From an uncultured Halobacteriovorax sp. (GTDB lineage Bacteria > Bdellovibrionota > Bacteriovoracia > Bacteriovoracales > Bacteriovoracaceae): a DNA stretch of 64,000 nucleotides. Where the stretch lies: the NCBI GenBank assembly GCA_913061265.1, contig CAJXVS010000006.1:62001-126000 (forward strand), given 5' to 3'. Of the stretch, positions 1 to 8,153 are shown in pieces (within the stretch, counting starts at the first letter, position 1; the number at the start of each line of letters is the position of its first letter). Under the pieces are notes generated by a model. That model was not told the DNA's origin. It worked only from the letters and a program-made list of their open reading frames with translations, and made no database searches. The translations under genes and the position numbers were made by a program.

Positions 1-651
1 GATGACCTTGTTTTAGAGTCCTTTGCCGTTGGGTCTTTTAGATGTAACTGCTCTATCATCTATAGTGAGACGACCAAAGAGGCCATCGTTGTTGACCCAG
101 GAAATGACCTAGAGCAAATCATGGGTCTTATTAAAGAGCGCTCATTAGATGTTAAAAAGCTTCTTCATACTCATGCGCACTTTGATCATATAGGTCAGAG
201 CGCAGAGGTCTCAAGACTCACAGGGGCCACTAGTCATCTTCATCAAGAGGATATGTTTTTATATGAGGCCCTAGCTCAGCAAGGCAGCTACTTTAATCAA
301 CCAGTGGCTAAAACCGGAGAGATCCATTCTCACTTACGTGATGATGAGAGCTTCTCCCTTGATTCGAGTGGCTTAAAAGAGTTCCTTCATACAGTTCACA
401 CTCCCGGGCATACTCCTGGATCCTGTTGCTTTTATACTGACTTCTTTGATACGCCGGTCCTTTTAGCTGGGGATACTCTCTTTCAAGGAAGTATAGGAAG
501 GACTGACCTCCCAGGGGGAGATAGTACACAAATCATTAAAAGTATAAAGACCAAACTGATCAGCCTGCCTAGTGAAACACAGGTCATTACAGGTCACGGG
601 CCTGAAACCGTTATCCATAAAGAGAAGAGTCATAACCCCTTCTTAAGCTAA
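1..651 (+). CDS. MBL-fold metallo-hydrolase (GloB-like), 5' truncated by window
   Basis: The frame is open from base 1 with no stop, so 216 residues are visible and the true start lies upstream. The metal-binding motif THAHFDH is at about residues 57-63. Further ligands fit His137 (HTPGHTPGS), Asp158 (AGDTLF) and His199 (TGHGPET). This is the standard order of a metallo-beta-lactamase-fold hydrolase of the hydroxyacylglutathione hydrolase/glyoxalase II group, which binds two metal ions and hydrolyses thioesters in the cytoplasm. The substrate cannot be fixed from the sequence; related proteins act on other thioesters or persulfides. The next gene's promoter begins four bases after the stop. 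Confidence 0.88.
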   Translation, partial: DDLVLESFAVGSFRCNCSIIYSETTKEAIVVDPGNDLEQIMGLIKERSLDVKKLLHTHAHFDHIGQSAEVSRLTGATSHLHQEDMFLYEALAQQGSYFNQPVAKTGEIHSHLRDDESFSLDSSGLKEFLHTVHTPGHTPGSCCFYTDFFDTPVLLAGDTLFQGSIGRTDLPGGDSTQIIKSIKTKLISLPSETQVITGHGPETVIHKEKSHNPFLS

Positions 652-654
652 ACC

Positions 655-681
655 TAAACTCTTTATAAAACCAACCGATAA
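655..681 (+). promoter_or_regulatory. sigma-28 (FliA)-like promoter, predicted leaderless
   Basis: TAAACTCT, 11 bases, then ACCGATAA closely matches the sigma-28 consensus TAAAGTTT-N11-GCCGATAA. The -10 element ends 7 bases before the ATG at 689, so the expected transcription start falls at or just before the start codon. There is no Shine-Dalgarno sequence. Inferred from sequence only. Confidence 0.65.
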
Positions 682-688
682 GAAAGCT

Positions 689-1237
689 ATGAAACTAATA
701 GTATTAGGTTTTCTTTTCATTTCAATGAACTGCTTTTCTATGGAAGATGATGAATCTACCCATAAGAATCATACTGTTGAGTACTTAAAGCCTGATGGCC
801 CGGTCAAGCAAAGCCTGTGGGTTTTAAAGGTAAGCAAGAAAAAAGGTTACGAGCATTTTGATCTTTATAAGAAAGACTCTAAGACTGCTTTTCTTTCTAA
901 TACAGCAGAGTTGGTCACTCATAGTTTTACTAAAGGCACTATTATAAAGTTTAAAAAGCTTAGGTACTTTGTTACTCAATGGGGCAGTGGAGCTCATGGA
1001 GAAGAAGTGCTTATCTTTGATCTTAACTTAAAAGTGCCAGGACCAATCTGGACCTATGTTTCAAGCTGGCCTGCCACCTTAGAGATGACTAAGACCGACC
1101 TTCTTATCCACGGCACCGGTGACATGGATTTTGAAATAAGTGAGCCAAAGAAAGACACTAAGAAGTGGAATCCTTCAATTAAGCAGATGGATTTTTCTCT
1201 GGAGTCGGAAGCTTCCCAATCATCAGAATCGGAATAA
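689..1237 (+). CDS. exported protein of unknown function
   Basis: 182 residues. A Sec signal peptide is clear at the N-terminus (Lys2, hydrophobic core, cleavage probably after CFS near residue 17). The rest is soluble, with a Ser/Glu-rich tail. I do not recognise the family. The mature part has many short hydrophobic strands (LWVLKVSKKKGYEHFDLY, IIKFKKLRYFVTQW) and may be a beta-rich periplasmic domain. It sits behind a sigma-28-like promoter that should give a leaderless message. Its last 59 bases overlap the 3' end of the convergent MFS gene. Confidence 0.72.
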   Translation: MKLIVLGFLFISMNCFSMEDDESTHKNHTVEYLKPDGPVKQSLWVLKVSKKKGYEHFDLYKKDSKTAFLSNTAELVTHSFTKGTIIKFKKLRYFVTQWGSGAHGEEVLIFDLNLKVPGPIWTYVSSWPATLEMTKTDLLIHGTGDMDFEISEPKKDTKKWNPSIKQMDFSLESEASQSSESE

Positions 1238-2531
1238 TCAAGAAAGTCGCCCCAATATAATACGGCCAACTCGCCCCTAGTTTCCAATAAAGAATCGACG
1301 CTCCCACGGGACCAATCACTCGCGCTAAAGCGCCTAAGCTTCTAAAGACCCCTACTGCTCTTCCCTGCTCTTCAGCTGGAGTAAAGAGAGAGACCAAGCT
1401 TGTTAAACAAGGAATCGCCATAGCAGAACCTGTGGCCAAGAAGAAGAGTCCAAAATAAAGCATCCAAGAACTAGCTGAAGCTCCAATAATAAGAAGCCCA
1501 GGAATCAAGGTACAAAGGCCCATGATGGCCATCTTCTTCTCACCAATACTTCCCGCTCTTCTTCTAACAAAGCCACCTTGTACACCAGCTATTATAAAGC
1601 CGATAAAGATAAACATATAAGCATTGTCCATCGGACTATAACTTAGTTTTTCAACGGCGAAGAAAGTCAGAGTGAATTCCATCCCACTAAAGGCCATCAA
1701 GAAAAGAAAGTGACCAAAATTTGTTAGATTGATGCCTTTATAAGGAAGAGGCTTAAAGAGTTTAAAGATATTATTGGTTCTCTCACCAGTTGAGACTCCT
1801 CTTTTTTCAGGAGGAAGAGTTTCTTTAAACTTAAACCAAATATAAACATAGTTGATAGCTGAGAGAATAAAAGCCAAGGCCGCAGAGAGGCTAAAAGGGT
1901 TAATACCAAACTCGGCCCATTCAGGATTATTGATAAGAGGATTATAGAGAGCGCAGATCCCGCCCATTGCAGGACCTATAATAAAGCCAAGAGCAAAAGC
2001 AATTCCAATAGTAGCCATTCCCTTTGATCTATTTTCTCTTGAAGTTACATCCGCAACCACTGCAGTAGCGGCTGAGATATTTCCTCCCATAATTCCGCCA
2101 ACAAGACGGGCCAAGACAAGAACCGTAAAAGAGCCGGAGAAGATCCAAAGAAGGTAACTTAGGGCTAAAAAGAAAACCGACACTAGGAGGATTGGTCTTC
2201 TTCCATATTTATCAGAGAGCCCTCCCCAAATAGGAGCGGCTAAGAATTGGAGAAAAGAATAGAGTCCACCAAGAGCGCCTCCAAAGAGAACGATTCCTGA
2301 GACGTCCGAGCCTGAGGCTTCGGTCAAGTATCTAATAGAGTCAAAGATCGCCCTAAGAAGAAAATTCTCTCCATCAACCAAAAGGTAATGCTTGGCCATG
2401 GCCGGAAAGAGAGGAAAGATGATCGAGAAGCCAACTAAGTCTAAAAACAAAGTCAAAAAGATGATCTTAAGTGATGTTACGGCATGGGGTGATAAAGGGG
2501 CTGTTTCCCCAGGTTTCGTTGTAGTTGTCAT
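1179..2531 (-). CDS. MFS exporter, DHA1/TetA-like
   Basis: 450 residues from an ATG at 2531 that follows GAGGAC; an upstream in-frame extension to 2627 lacks the family pattern and is rejected. The protein has about 12 hydrophobic segments. The first carries LDLVGFSIIFPLFP, typical of TetA-like drug:H+ antiporters, and the loop between segments 2 and 3 carries the MFS motif GGLSDKYGRRPI. A long hydrophilic loop separates the two six-helix halves. It most likely exports a small hydrophobic compound by proton antiport across the inner membrane. The substrate is unknown; tetracycline should not be assumed. It is monocistronic and overlaps the convergent exported-protein gene by 59 bases. Confidence 0.88.
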   Translation of the reverse strand: MTTTTKPGETAPLSPHAVTSLKIIFLTLFLDLVGFSIIFPLFPAMAKHYLLVDGENFLLRAIFDSIRYLTEASGSDVSGIVLFGGALGGLYSFLQFLAAPIWGGLSDKYGRRPILLVSVFFLALSYLLWIFSGSFTVLVLARLVGGIMGGNISAATAVVADVTSRENRSKGMATIGIAFALGFIIGPAMGGICALYNPLINNPEWAEFGINPFSLSAALAFILSAINYVYIWFKFKETLPPEKRGVSTGERTNNIFKLFKPLPYKGINLTNFGHFLFLMAFSGMEFTLTFFAVEKLSYSPMDNAYMFIFIGFIIAGVQGGFVRRRAGSIGEKKMAIMGLCTLIPGLLIIGASASSWMLYFGLFFLATGSAMAIPCLTSLVSLFTPAEEQGRAVGVFRSLGALARVIGPVGASILYWKLGASWPYYIGATFLIIPILMIGKLPTPEKNPSA

Positions 2532-2661
2532 AGATGTCCTCGTAACCAATTTATAAGCGATAGGCCCAAAACTGGCCATTGATAAACCCTTAATTGACAC
2601 AGCGCTATCCAAAAAGTACAGGGTCACTTTTCATATTCATCCACATAAGTTACTTAAACCT

Positions 2662-3165
2662 ATGGCTAAAAAAACACAGAGAAAAGGCGTAGCAAAACTA
2701 GGACTTGGTGAAGAGACTGTTTACCCAACAACTTACTCACCAAAACTTTTAGAATCCTTCCCTAATAAGAACCCGGCGTCTGATGCATGGACTACTTTTA
2801 TTTGTACGGAGTTCACTTCTCTTTGCCCTAAGACCAATCAGCCAGACTTCGCTAGGATCTATATTAACTATATAGCGGGTATTGATATGGTGGAATCAAA
2901 GTCCTTAAAGCTCTATCTTTTTAGTTTTAGGAATCATGGAGACTTCCATGAGGACTGTATTCAGACCATTTGTGACGACTTAGTTAAGCTTATAAACCCT
3001 AAATACATCGAAGTTATGGGCGAATTTACACCTCGTGGAGGCATTGCCATCTTCCCCTATTGTTCAGCCTCAAGGGCGCTAAAGAAGTATAAAGACCTGA
3101 AAAGTAAGCGCTTCAGCGAGTATTCACCCGGTAAATACTCAATGCCTCTTTCTCAATTGTACTAG
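2662..3165 (+). CDS. queF: NADPH-dependent 7-cyano-7-deazaguanine reductase QueF
   Basis: 167 residues, the length of the short (unimodular, Bacillus-type) QueF. It reduces preQ0 to preQ1 with NADPH in queuosine tRNA-modification synthesis, in the cytoplasm. The active-site Cys55 ([12 protein letters not shown]) and Asp62 fall at the same positions as in the Bacillus enzyme. The QueF motif [20 protein letters not shown] is at residues 77-96. No other queuosine gene is in the window. No Shine-Dalgarno sequence precedes the ATG. I looked for a preQ1 riboswitch in the 130-base upstream gap and did not see one. Confidence 0.96.
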   Translation: MAKKTQRKGVAKLGLGEETVYPTTYSPKLLESFPNKNPASDAWTTFICTEFTSLCPKTNQPDFARIYINYIAGIDMVESKSLKLYLFSFRNHGDFHEDCIQTICDDLVKLINPKYIEVMGEFTPRGGIAIFPYCSASRALKKYKDLKSKRFSEYSPGKYSMPLSQLY

Positions 3166-3186
3166 AACGCCAAACTAAGCTAAAAT
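3157..3186 (+). promoter_or_regulatory. sigma-70-type promoter for tatA
   Basis: TTGTAC, 18 bases, TAAAAT. The -35 element overlaps the end of queF, giving a leader of about 20 bases that contains the AGGAG ribosome site of tatA. Confidence 0.5.
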
Positions 3187-3214
3187 AGAGAGAGAAAAAT
3201 CATCAGGAGAACCT

Positions 3215-3409
3215 ATGTTTGGTTTAGGAATGGGCGAATTAGTTATTATCTTAGTTGTTGTTTTATTGCTTTTTGGAGCGAAGAAACTTCCTCAACTTGG
3301 CAAGGCCGTTGGATCCTCTATTAATAATTTTAAGGAAGGATTAAAAGAAGGTCAGAAGCTAGAAGATAAATCTCCTGAGAATGAAGATAAACCTGAAGGC
3401 AAGTCTTAG
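3215..3409 (+). CDS. tatA: twin-arginine translocase subunit TatA
   Basis: 64 residues. It has one N-terminal membrane helix (GELVIILVVVLLLFGAKKLP), then the FG-x-KKLPQLGK hinge and an amphipathic helix (AVGSSINNFKEGLKEG), then a short charged tail. This is the standard TatA/E architecture. TatA multimerises in the inner membrane to form the pore that exports folded proteins with twin-arginine signals. tatB and tatC are not nearby. AGGAG sits 6 bases before the ATG. Confidence 0.95.
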   Translation: MFGLGMGELVIILVVVLLLFGAKKLPQLGKAVGSSINNFKEGLKEGQKLEDKSPENEDKPEGKS

Positions 3410-3511
3410 CTCTAGGTAACTCACCAATATTATTATCAATTTTCAAATAAGCTTCATTTAAATCAATAATTGACCGTTACGTTAGTATTCTAATTAACGG
3501 GACTCTCGAAA

Positions 3512-3844
3512 ATGAAGCTTTTAATAACTCTTTCTTTATTGTTTTCCTTGAATGGTCTTGCCGCTGAAGATGGTTTTGAAGTCTTCCAAAAGTCTAAACC
3601 GGCACCTACAAAGGATTGCCAAATTACACCGGGCTCTAACTACGCCACTTGCCAGGGTGAAATCTATATAAGAAAGAACGTTAAAGAAGCGGCGAAGCCC
3701 TCTAAGGAAAACCCCCTTCTTCTTTTAGATAGAGATGACCTAAAGACCTTTGGTGAAAAGCAAAGATCTCTTGGAAAAGATATCTTACAAAAAGATCCAC
3801 CACCAAATTTGGAATTAACAGTACCAGACTCTCAATCTAAATAG
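3512..3844 (+). CDS. small exported protein of unknown function
   Basis: 110 residues with a signal peptide (MKLLITLSLLFSLNGLAA). The mature protein is polar, with two Cys (DCQITPGSNYATCQG) spaced to form one disulfide, and has a Pro-rich end. I do not recognise a family. TTGACC at 3470 may be part of its promoter, but no good -10 was found. The last 13 bases overlap the convergent SIS gene. Confidence 0.65.
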   Translation: MKLLITLSLLFSLNGLAAEDGFEVFQKSKPAPTKDCQITPGSNYATCQGEIYIRKNVKEAAKPSKENPLLLLDRDDLKTFGEKQRSLGKDILQKDPPPNLELTVPDSQSK

Positions 3845-5361
3845 AGCGGCTTCGACAACCTTTCAACTAAGCTCATAACAAGTGGTCGGTCACTTGGAAG
3901 CTCTTTTTTTACTATGAAAAGTTCGGTAGCAATCTCTTCGTATGTCTTTTCTATAGAGCGCACTTTCAAAAGAATTTCTGTATATCTAATGGCCCGGTCG
4001 ATAAGCTTATTATTGCTAGTTCTCACCCAGGTCATAAGGTTCCCCTCAAAGCGATCAAGCCGCCCCATGATCAAGGTCGAGTGAATATTTAAGACCATCT
4101 TCAAAAGCATATGAATTTCGAGAGTGCTTAAGTTAGAGACGTCTTTGTTTAAGACAAGCTCTCCAAGTTTCAAACTAAGAACTCCATCTTCATTATAGAT
4201 ACTAAAGATATTAGAATTACCCTTAAGGTACTTACTTCTTAGACTTACCGTTTCTTCAGAGATATTAAAGCCCAATAGTTTTTCAAAAGTAGTCTGCTCT
4301 CCCGCTTCATCCCATTTAAAGGTTCGCGCCTCTCGATAGAGAAGCTTATCCCATGCTTCTTTTGCCCCATGAACCCCTCTCATCTTTAAATAAACAAGAC
4401 TGGCCTTCTCCGCTTTCTCTTCGTCGTTTAGATTTTCAAAAGGAAAGAGGCTAAAGGTTGGAGAGCGTTCAGTCGTATCTGTTAGGATGGTGATACCAAG
4501 GTTTGGGTCTGTATCATAATATAGGTATTCACCTTTCTCGTAGATCGATGACTCCTTTAAGATAAAGGGAGACATCTTCTTGAGGTCAGCCTTTTTAAAG
4601 AAGCTTTCAAATTGCTTAAATGATGATTCTATCTTTTCGCAATCTTCAAAATGAAAGAGAGCAAGACCAATGGCATACATAAGGATTGAGCTGGCCTGCA
4701 TTCTTGTAGAGCCACTTAAGGCCATAGGTCCCGTGCTCAGGTTTATCTTTTTGATTTTAGGATTATGGAGGACTCTTCTACTTCTCTCTACCGTTTTTTC
4801 AAGGACTTCATCTGGATTGCAATACAAAAAATAGGGATTCACTCTTGAGAGTTCAGATGCTTTTTCTGCCGCTCCTATTACCCAAGGAGTCTCTCCCCCT
4901 TCGGTTGAAGCTAAAAGAAGATCCCCTTCTCTAAAGCCAAGCTCAACTAATTGCCGAGAGCCAAATTCTGGGTAATCTTCAAACTTCTCTATACTTGAAA
5001 TGAGAGCAACGTCTCCCCCTGCCATAAAGCTAATGACTCTTGAATCATTAGGATAGTCATGACGCCAGATCGTTTCTAGGGCCAAGGACAGCCTTCCGGT
5101 AGCTCCGCAGCCACAGAGAAAGATTCGCCCCTTATTTTCTAAAGTCTTCGAAATACTCTTAGATAAGTCTTTTATTTCATCAAGCTTAGTGCCGAGAACA
5201 CTAAGCATATCAATATCTATATCGTGTAGGATCTCAACCGCTTTATCGCAATTGCTTTTTGATAGTTGAGATAATTCTCTGGTCTTAGGATGCTGTTGTT
5301 CCGTTGGTAGATCACCAAGATGGAAGTCTTTAGCAATGGCCAAAAAGTCCGTGGCCTTCAA
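3832..5361 (-). CDS. SIS-domain sugar-phosphate binding protein, GKRP/MurQ-like
   Basis: 509 residues from a TTG start preceded by GGAG. The first SIS domain (residues about 60-250) has the phosphate-binding GCGATGRLSLALE, then a FMAGGD...IEKFED block and STEGGETPWVIGA, then SGSTRMQASS, all matching the MurNAc-6-phosphate etherase (MurQ)/glucokinase-regulatory-protein superfamily. The second half (ILTDTTERSPTFSLFPFE, MGRLDRFEGNLMTWV) continues as in GKRP, so it is about 200 residues longer than MurQ. The MurQ catalytic glutamate of the ASECPP segment is not aligned here (read by eye), so a binding or regulatory role is as likely as etherase activity. It lies 13 bases downstream of a response-regulator gene, in the same operon. 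Confidence 0.82.
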   Translation of the reverse strand: MKATDFLAIAKDFHLGDLPTEQQHPKTRELSQLSKSNCDKAVEILHDIDIDMLSVLGTKLDEIKDLSKSISKTLENKGRIFLCGCGATGRLSLALETIWRHDYPNDSRVISFMAGGDVALISSIEKFEDYPEFGSRQLVELGFREGDLLLASTEGGETPWVIGAAEKASELSRVNPYFLYCNPDEVLEKTVERSRRVLHNPKIKKINLSTGPMALSGSTRMQASSILMYAIGLALFHFEDCEKIESSFKQFESFFKKADLKKMSPFILKESSIYEKGEYLYYDTDPNLGITILTDTTERSPTFSLFPFENLNDEEKAEKASLVYLKMRGVHGAKEAWDKLLYREARTFKWDEAGEQTTFEKLLGFNISEETVSLRSKYLKGNSNIFSIYNEDGVLSLKLGELVLNKDVSNLSTLEIHMLLKMVLNIHSTLIMGRLDRFEGNLMTWVRTSNNKLIDRAIRYTEILLKVRSIEKTYEEIATELFIVKKELPSDRPLVMSLVERLSKPLYLD

Positions 5362-5374
5362 TGATGCTCCTTAA

Positions 5375-5743
5375 TTAGTGAATGTTTTCAAAATCTTCCA
5401 TTATTTTACCAACGACTACTCTAGTACTGAAAGGTTTTTCGAACACTCCATGTCCCCCTCTATTTTTAATCATCTCTTCTGTTACGGCAATATCTCCTGT
5501 GGCCAAATAGAAGAGAACCTTCTTATCTAGGGAGTTGATCTTCTCTAGAAGCTCAAGACCACTCATACCAGGCATATTTGAATCAGAGATGATGACATCG
5601 TACTCACCAGATTCGATCAGCTCAAATGCTTTTAAGCCGCAGGTGACAAATGATGAATTGAAGTTCTCTTCGAGAGACTCACAGATGATCTCTGCAAGGT
5701 CTTCTTCATCATCAACAATAAGAACTTTTAGGTTATCGCTCAC
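5375..5743 (-). CDS. single-domain (CheY-like) response regulator
   Basis: 122 residues, a receiver domain only. The acidic pair is DD11-12, the phospho-acceptor Asp54 is in DSNMPGMSG, the switch Thr82 is in LATGD, and Lys103 is in FEKPF. No output domain is attached, so it acts by protein contact. The start is GTG, preceded by AGGAGTGG; no upstream ATG exists. It is the first gene of a two-gene operon with the SIS-domain protein. No histidine kinase is encoded in the window. Confidence 0.92.
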   Translation of the reverse strand: MSDNLKVLIVDDEEDLAEIICESLEENFNSSFVTCGLKAFELIESGEYDVIISDSNMPGMSGLELLEKINSLDKKVLFYLATGDIAVTEEMIKNRGGHGVFEKPFSTRVVVGKIMEDFENIH

Positions 5744-5845
5744 GTTCCACTCCTAAAGGAATTCCTTAGAAATAGGATACAAGTTAATTTTACTAATTTA
5801 TTCGAATTCTTAGGGTGGTTTTGGTGAGGGGTGAAAAAGGCTAAT

Positions 5846-5868
5846 AAAAAAGGAGGCTTAAGCCTCCT
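5846..5868 (-). terminator. Rho-independent terminator after khpA
   Basis: A perfect 18-base palindrome (AGGAGGCTTAAGCCTCCT) followed on the minus strand by TTTTTT. It closes the ffh-rpsP-khpA unit before the response-regulator operon. Confidence 0.85.
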
Positions 5869-5904
5869 AAATTATTATTTTTAAATTTTATGAGAAATGA
5901 TCAT

Positions 5905-6144
5905 TTATTCGATGATTTCTAAAACTGACCGTTTTTTGAGCTTCGTAGAAGCTGCGTTTAGGATTGTTCTTAGAGCTCTTGCTGTACGTCCTTGTTTTCC
6001 AATGACTTTCCCAAGATCTGTCTTATCAACCTTTAATTCAATAACAGTTGTTTGTTCACCGACAATTTCATTAACTTCAACATTGTCTGGCATATCAACT
6101 AAGCTTTTACTTACGTAGTTGATTAGGTCTTTTAATTCACTCAT
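5905..6144 (-). CDS. khpA: KH-domain RNA-binding protein KhpA
   Basis: 79 residues, the usual KhpA (YlqC) length. It holds a single KH domain with the GxxG loop in [16 protein letters not shown]. KhpA binds RNA, often with KhpB, and in other bacteria affects cell division and translation. It follows rpsP as in many genomes. The rimM-trmD-rplS genes that usually come next are absent; the operon ends here at a strong terminator. Confidence 0.92.
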   Translation of the reverse strand: MSELKDLINYVSKSLVDMPDNVEVNEIVGEQTTVIELKVDKTDLGKVIGKQGRTARALRTILNAASTKLKKRSVLEIIE

Positions 6145-6222
6145 AATTTCTCTCTCGTTTAACGGGGACGTTCTCGTATTAGAGAAGACCCTAACTGCAA
6201 CTTATTATGGAAACGAATTAAC

Positions 6223-6471
6223 TTATAAAGCGACTTTGTTATGCTTTAAAAGTGACTTAACTGTATCTGACAGTTGAGCGCCTTTAGAAATCCAATAAGT
6301 GATTCTTTCGGCTTTAACGTCGATAAGTGTATTTTCTTTATCGTTTTGTGGCTCGTACTGACCTAGTTTCTCTAGGAATTTCCCAGTAGCTGAATTGCGG
6401 CTATCAGCTGCAACGATTGTATAAACTGGTCTATGAACTCTTCCACCACGTGATAATCTAATTGAAAGCAT
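6223..6471 (-). CDS. rpsP: 30S ribosomal protein S16
   Basis: 82 residues starting at an ATG preceded by AGGAGAAG. The N-terminus MLSIRLSRGGRVHRPVY and the block ADSRNSATGKFLEKLGQYEP are diagnostic of bS16, which helps assemble the 30S 5' domain. A 31-residue upstream extension in frame to 6564 is not part of the family and is rejected. It has its own promoter at 6505-6533 in the gap after ffh. Confidence 0.97.
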   Translation of the reverse strand: MLSIRLSRGGRVHRPVYTIVAADSRNSATGKFLEKLGQYEPQNDKENTLIDVKAERITYWISKGAQLSDTVKSLLKHNKVAL

Positions 6472-6504
6472 TAACTTCTCCTGAACTTGAACATTTAGCA
6501 CCCC

Positions 6505-6533
6505 AAAATAGGTTGCCTTACCAAATATGTCAA
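6505..6533 (-). promoter_or_regulatory. sigma-70 promoter for rpsP
   Basis: On the minus strand TTGACA, 17 bases, TATTTT. It lies in the 129-base gap between ffh and rpsP and should give a leader of about 25 bases with the rpsP ribosome site. Confidence 0.65.
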
Positions 6534-6600
6534 CGTGTGATGTCGACATCCTTCTATAAACCACAATAGCTTGGCCACTTGCGACCCAGCGCAGCGTTAA

Positions 6601-8049
6601 CTAAAAAAAGCCGCCACCCCAAGGACCTCTCTTCTTCCCTTTCTTCTTAGGCTTCTTAGCGCCCCCTGGCTGTTGCCTAAAGCCGTCTTGAGCACCACCC
6701 ATACCAGGCATTCCCGGCATACTAGGCATCCCCCCGCCCTTCATCATCTGCATCATTCCGCCCATCATCTTTTCCATCTGACGGAACTTCGCTAAGAAGT
6801 CTTTGACTGAGGACTCTGTATTTCCAGAACCGTTAGCAATTCTTTTAATGCGAGATTCTTTAACAACTTTATAATCTTGTTTCTCCGCTTTAGTCATAGA
6901 ACCGATGATAACTTTCATCTTCTTCATTTCATCTTCAGCTGAAGAGAGATCTCCCATCTGCCTTAGGGCCCCGCCCATACCTGGAATCATCTTTAGAATA
7001 GATCCCATTGAGCCTAGGTTGTTCATCATATCCATCTGCTTCATGAAATCATCTACAGTGAACTTACCCTTCTCCATATTCTTCATCATGCGTTCGGCTT
7101 CTTTTTCGTCGATATGCTCTTCAGCTTTTTCAACGAGAGAGACAACGTCTCCCATATCAAGAATTCTTCCCGCAAGACGGTCTGGGTGAAAGAGCTCTAA
7201 GTCTTTCATCTTCTCCCCAGTGGAGATGTATTTAATCGGTACGCCGGTTACATGGCGGATCGAAAGGGCCGCCCCACCTTTAGCATCTGAATCCATCTTT
7301 GAAAGAACAATACCAGTAAGACCTAGGGTCTCATGAAAGACCTTGGCCACGTTCACGGCCTCTTGACCGGTCATGGCGTCTGCTACCATTAGAATTTCTG
7401 GCTTTAAGCTTTTTATCGCCTCGCCTACTTCTTTAAGCTGTCCCATAAGTTCATCATCAACATGCAGACGACCTGCTGTATCGATGATGACAACGTCAAT
7501 ATTCTTTTCTTTGGCAAAGGCCATAGCTTCTTTAGCAATGTCCCCTGGATGCTTAGATAAATCAGAATCAAAGTAATCAACGCCTACTTGATTTGCCAAT
7601 GTAATAAGCTGATCTTTTGCGGCAGGACGAAAAGTATCGGCTGGAACTATTAGAACTGATTTCTTCTTTTTTTCTATAAGGTGTTTTGATAATTTTCCCG
7701 AGAAAGTTGTCTTACCTTGTCCGTTTAGACCAACGACTAAAACGGGAATTGGTCCCGCTCTTTCAAGGTCTACTTCTTCGTTGGCAGAGCCCATAACTGA
7801 GGCCAACTCATCGTGAACAATCTTAATGAACTGCTCTTCAGGGTTAACCCCAGAGATAACTTTTTCACCAAGAGCCGACTCTTTAACGGCGCCTATAAAA
7901 GATTTAACAACCTTGAAGTTAACATCCGCTTCTAATAAAGCAGTCCTTACGTCCTTTAGGGCGTCTTCAATATTGGACTCAGAAATCTTGCCTTTTCCCT
8001 GAACATGCTTAAAGGCATCAGAAAACTTTTCGCTTAAAGTATCAAACAT
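6601..8049 (-). CDS. ffh: signal recognition particle protein Ffh
   Basis: 482 residues from the ATG at 8049 (AGGAG upstream); an in-frame extension to 8124 is rejected. Order: N domain, then the SRP GTPase G domain (P-loop GLNGQGKTT, DTFRPAA, DTAGRL, SKMDSDAKGG), then the Met-rich M domain that binds 4.5S RNA and signal peptides. The C-terminal tail is rich in Met-Gly-Pro and ends in a basic stretch. Ffh with 4.5S RNA brings nascent membrane proteins to FtsY. The 4.5S RNA gene is not seen here. Confidence 0.97.
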   Translation of the reverse strand: MFDTLSEKFSDAFKHVQGKGKISESNIEDALKDVRTALLEADVNFKVVKSFIGAVKESALGEKVISGVNPEEQFIKIVHDELASVMGSANEEVDLERAGPIPVLVVGLNGQGKTTFSGKLSKHLIEKKKKSVLIVPADTFRPAAKDQLITLANQVGVDYFDSDLSKHPGDIAKEAMAFAKEKNIDVVIIDTAGRLHVDDELMGQLKEVGEAIKSLKPEILMVADAMTGQEAVNVAKVFHETLGLTGIVLSKMDSDAKGGAALSIRHVTGVPIKYISTGEKMKDLELFHPDRLAGRILDMGDVVSLVEKAEEHIDEKEAERMMKNMEKGKFTVDDFMKQMDMMNNLGSMGSILKMIPGMGGALRQMGDLSSAEDEMKKMKVIIGSMTKAEKQDYKVVKESRIKRIANGSGNTESSVKDFLAKFRQMEKMMGGMMQMMKGGGMPSMPGMPGMGGAQDGFRQQPGGAKKPKKKGKKRGPWGGGFF

Positions 8050-8074
8050 AGGTAACTCCTCAAAATGAGGGCAT

Positions 8075-8104
8075 AATATAACAGTTCCTAAACCCTTTTG
8101 AAAA
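8075..8104 (-). promoter_or_regulatory. sigma-70-type promoter for ffh
   Basis: Minus strand TTTTCA, 18 bases, TATATT, ending about 25 bases before the ffh start. It lies back to back with the dus promoter. Confidence 0.45.
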
Positions 8105-8115
8105 TACAGAGTATA

Positions 8116-8144
8116 TTGACGCAACCCTAGGTTTTTTGCTACTT
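8116..8144 (+). promoter_or_regulatory. sigma-70-type promoter for dus, near-leaderless
   Basis: TTGACG, 17 bases, CTACTT. The -10 ends 9 bases before the ATG at 8154 and there is no ribosome site, so the transcript should begin within a few bases of the start codon. Confidence 0.4.
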
Positions 8145-8153
8145 TCCACCCCT

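Noticed and set aside
2532-2661. Possible preQ1 riboswitch upstream of queF
   Set aside because: No preQ1-I aptamer pattern (stem, C-rich loop, A-rich tail) could be read in the gap.
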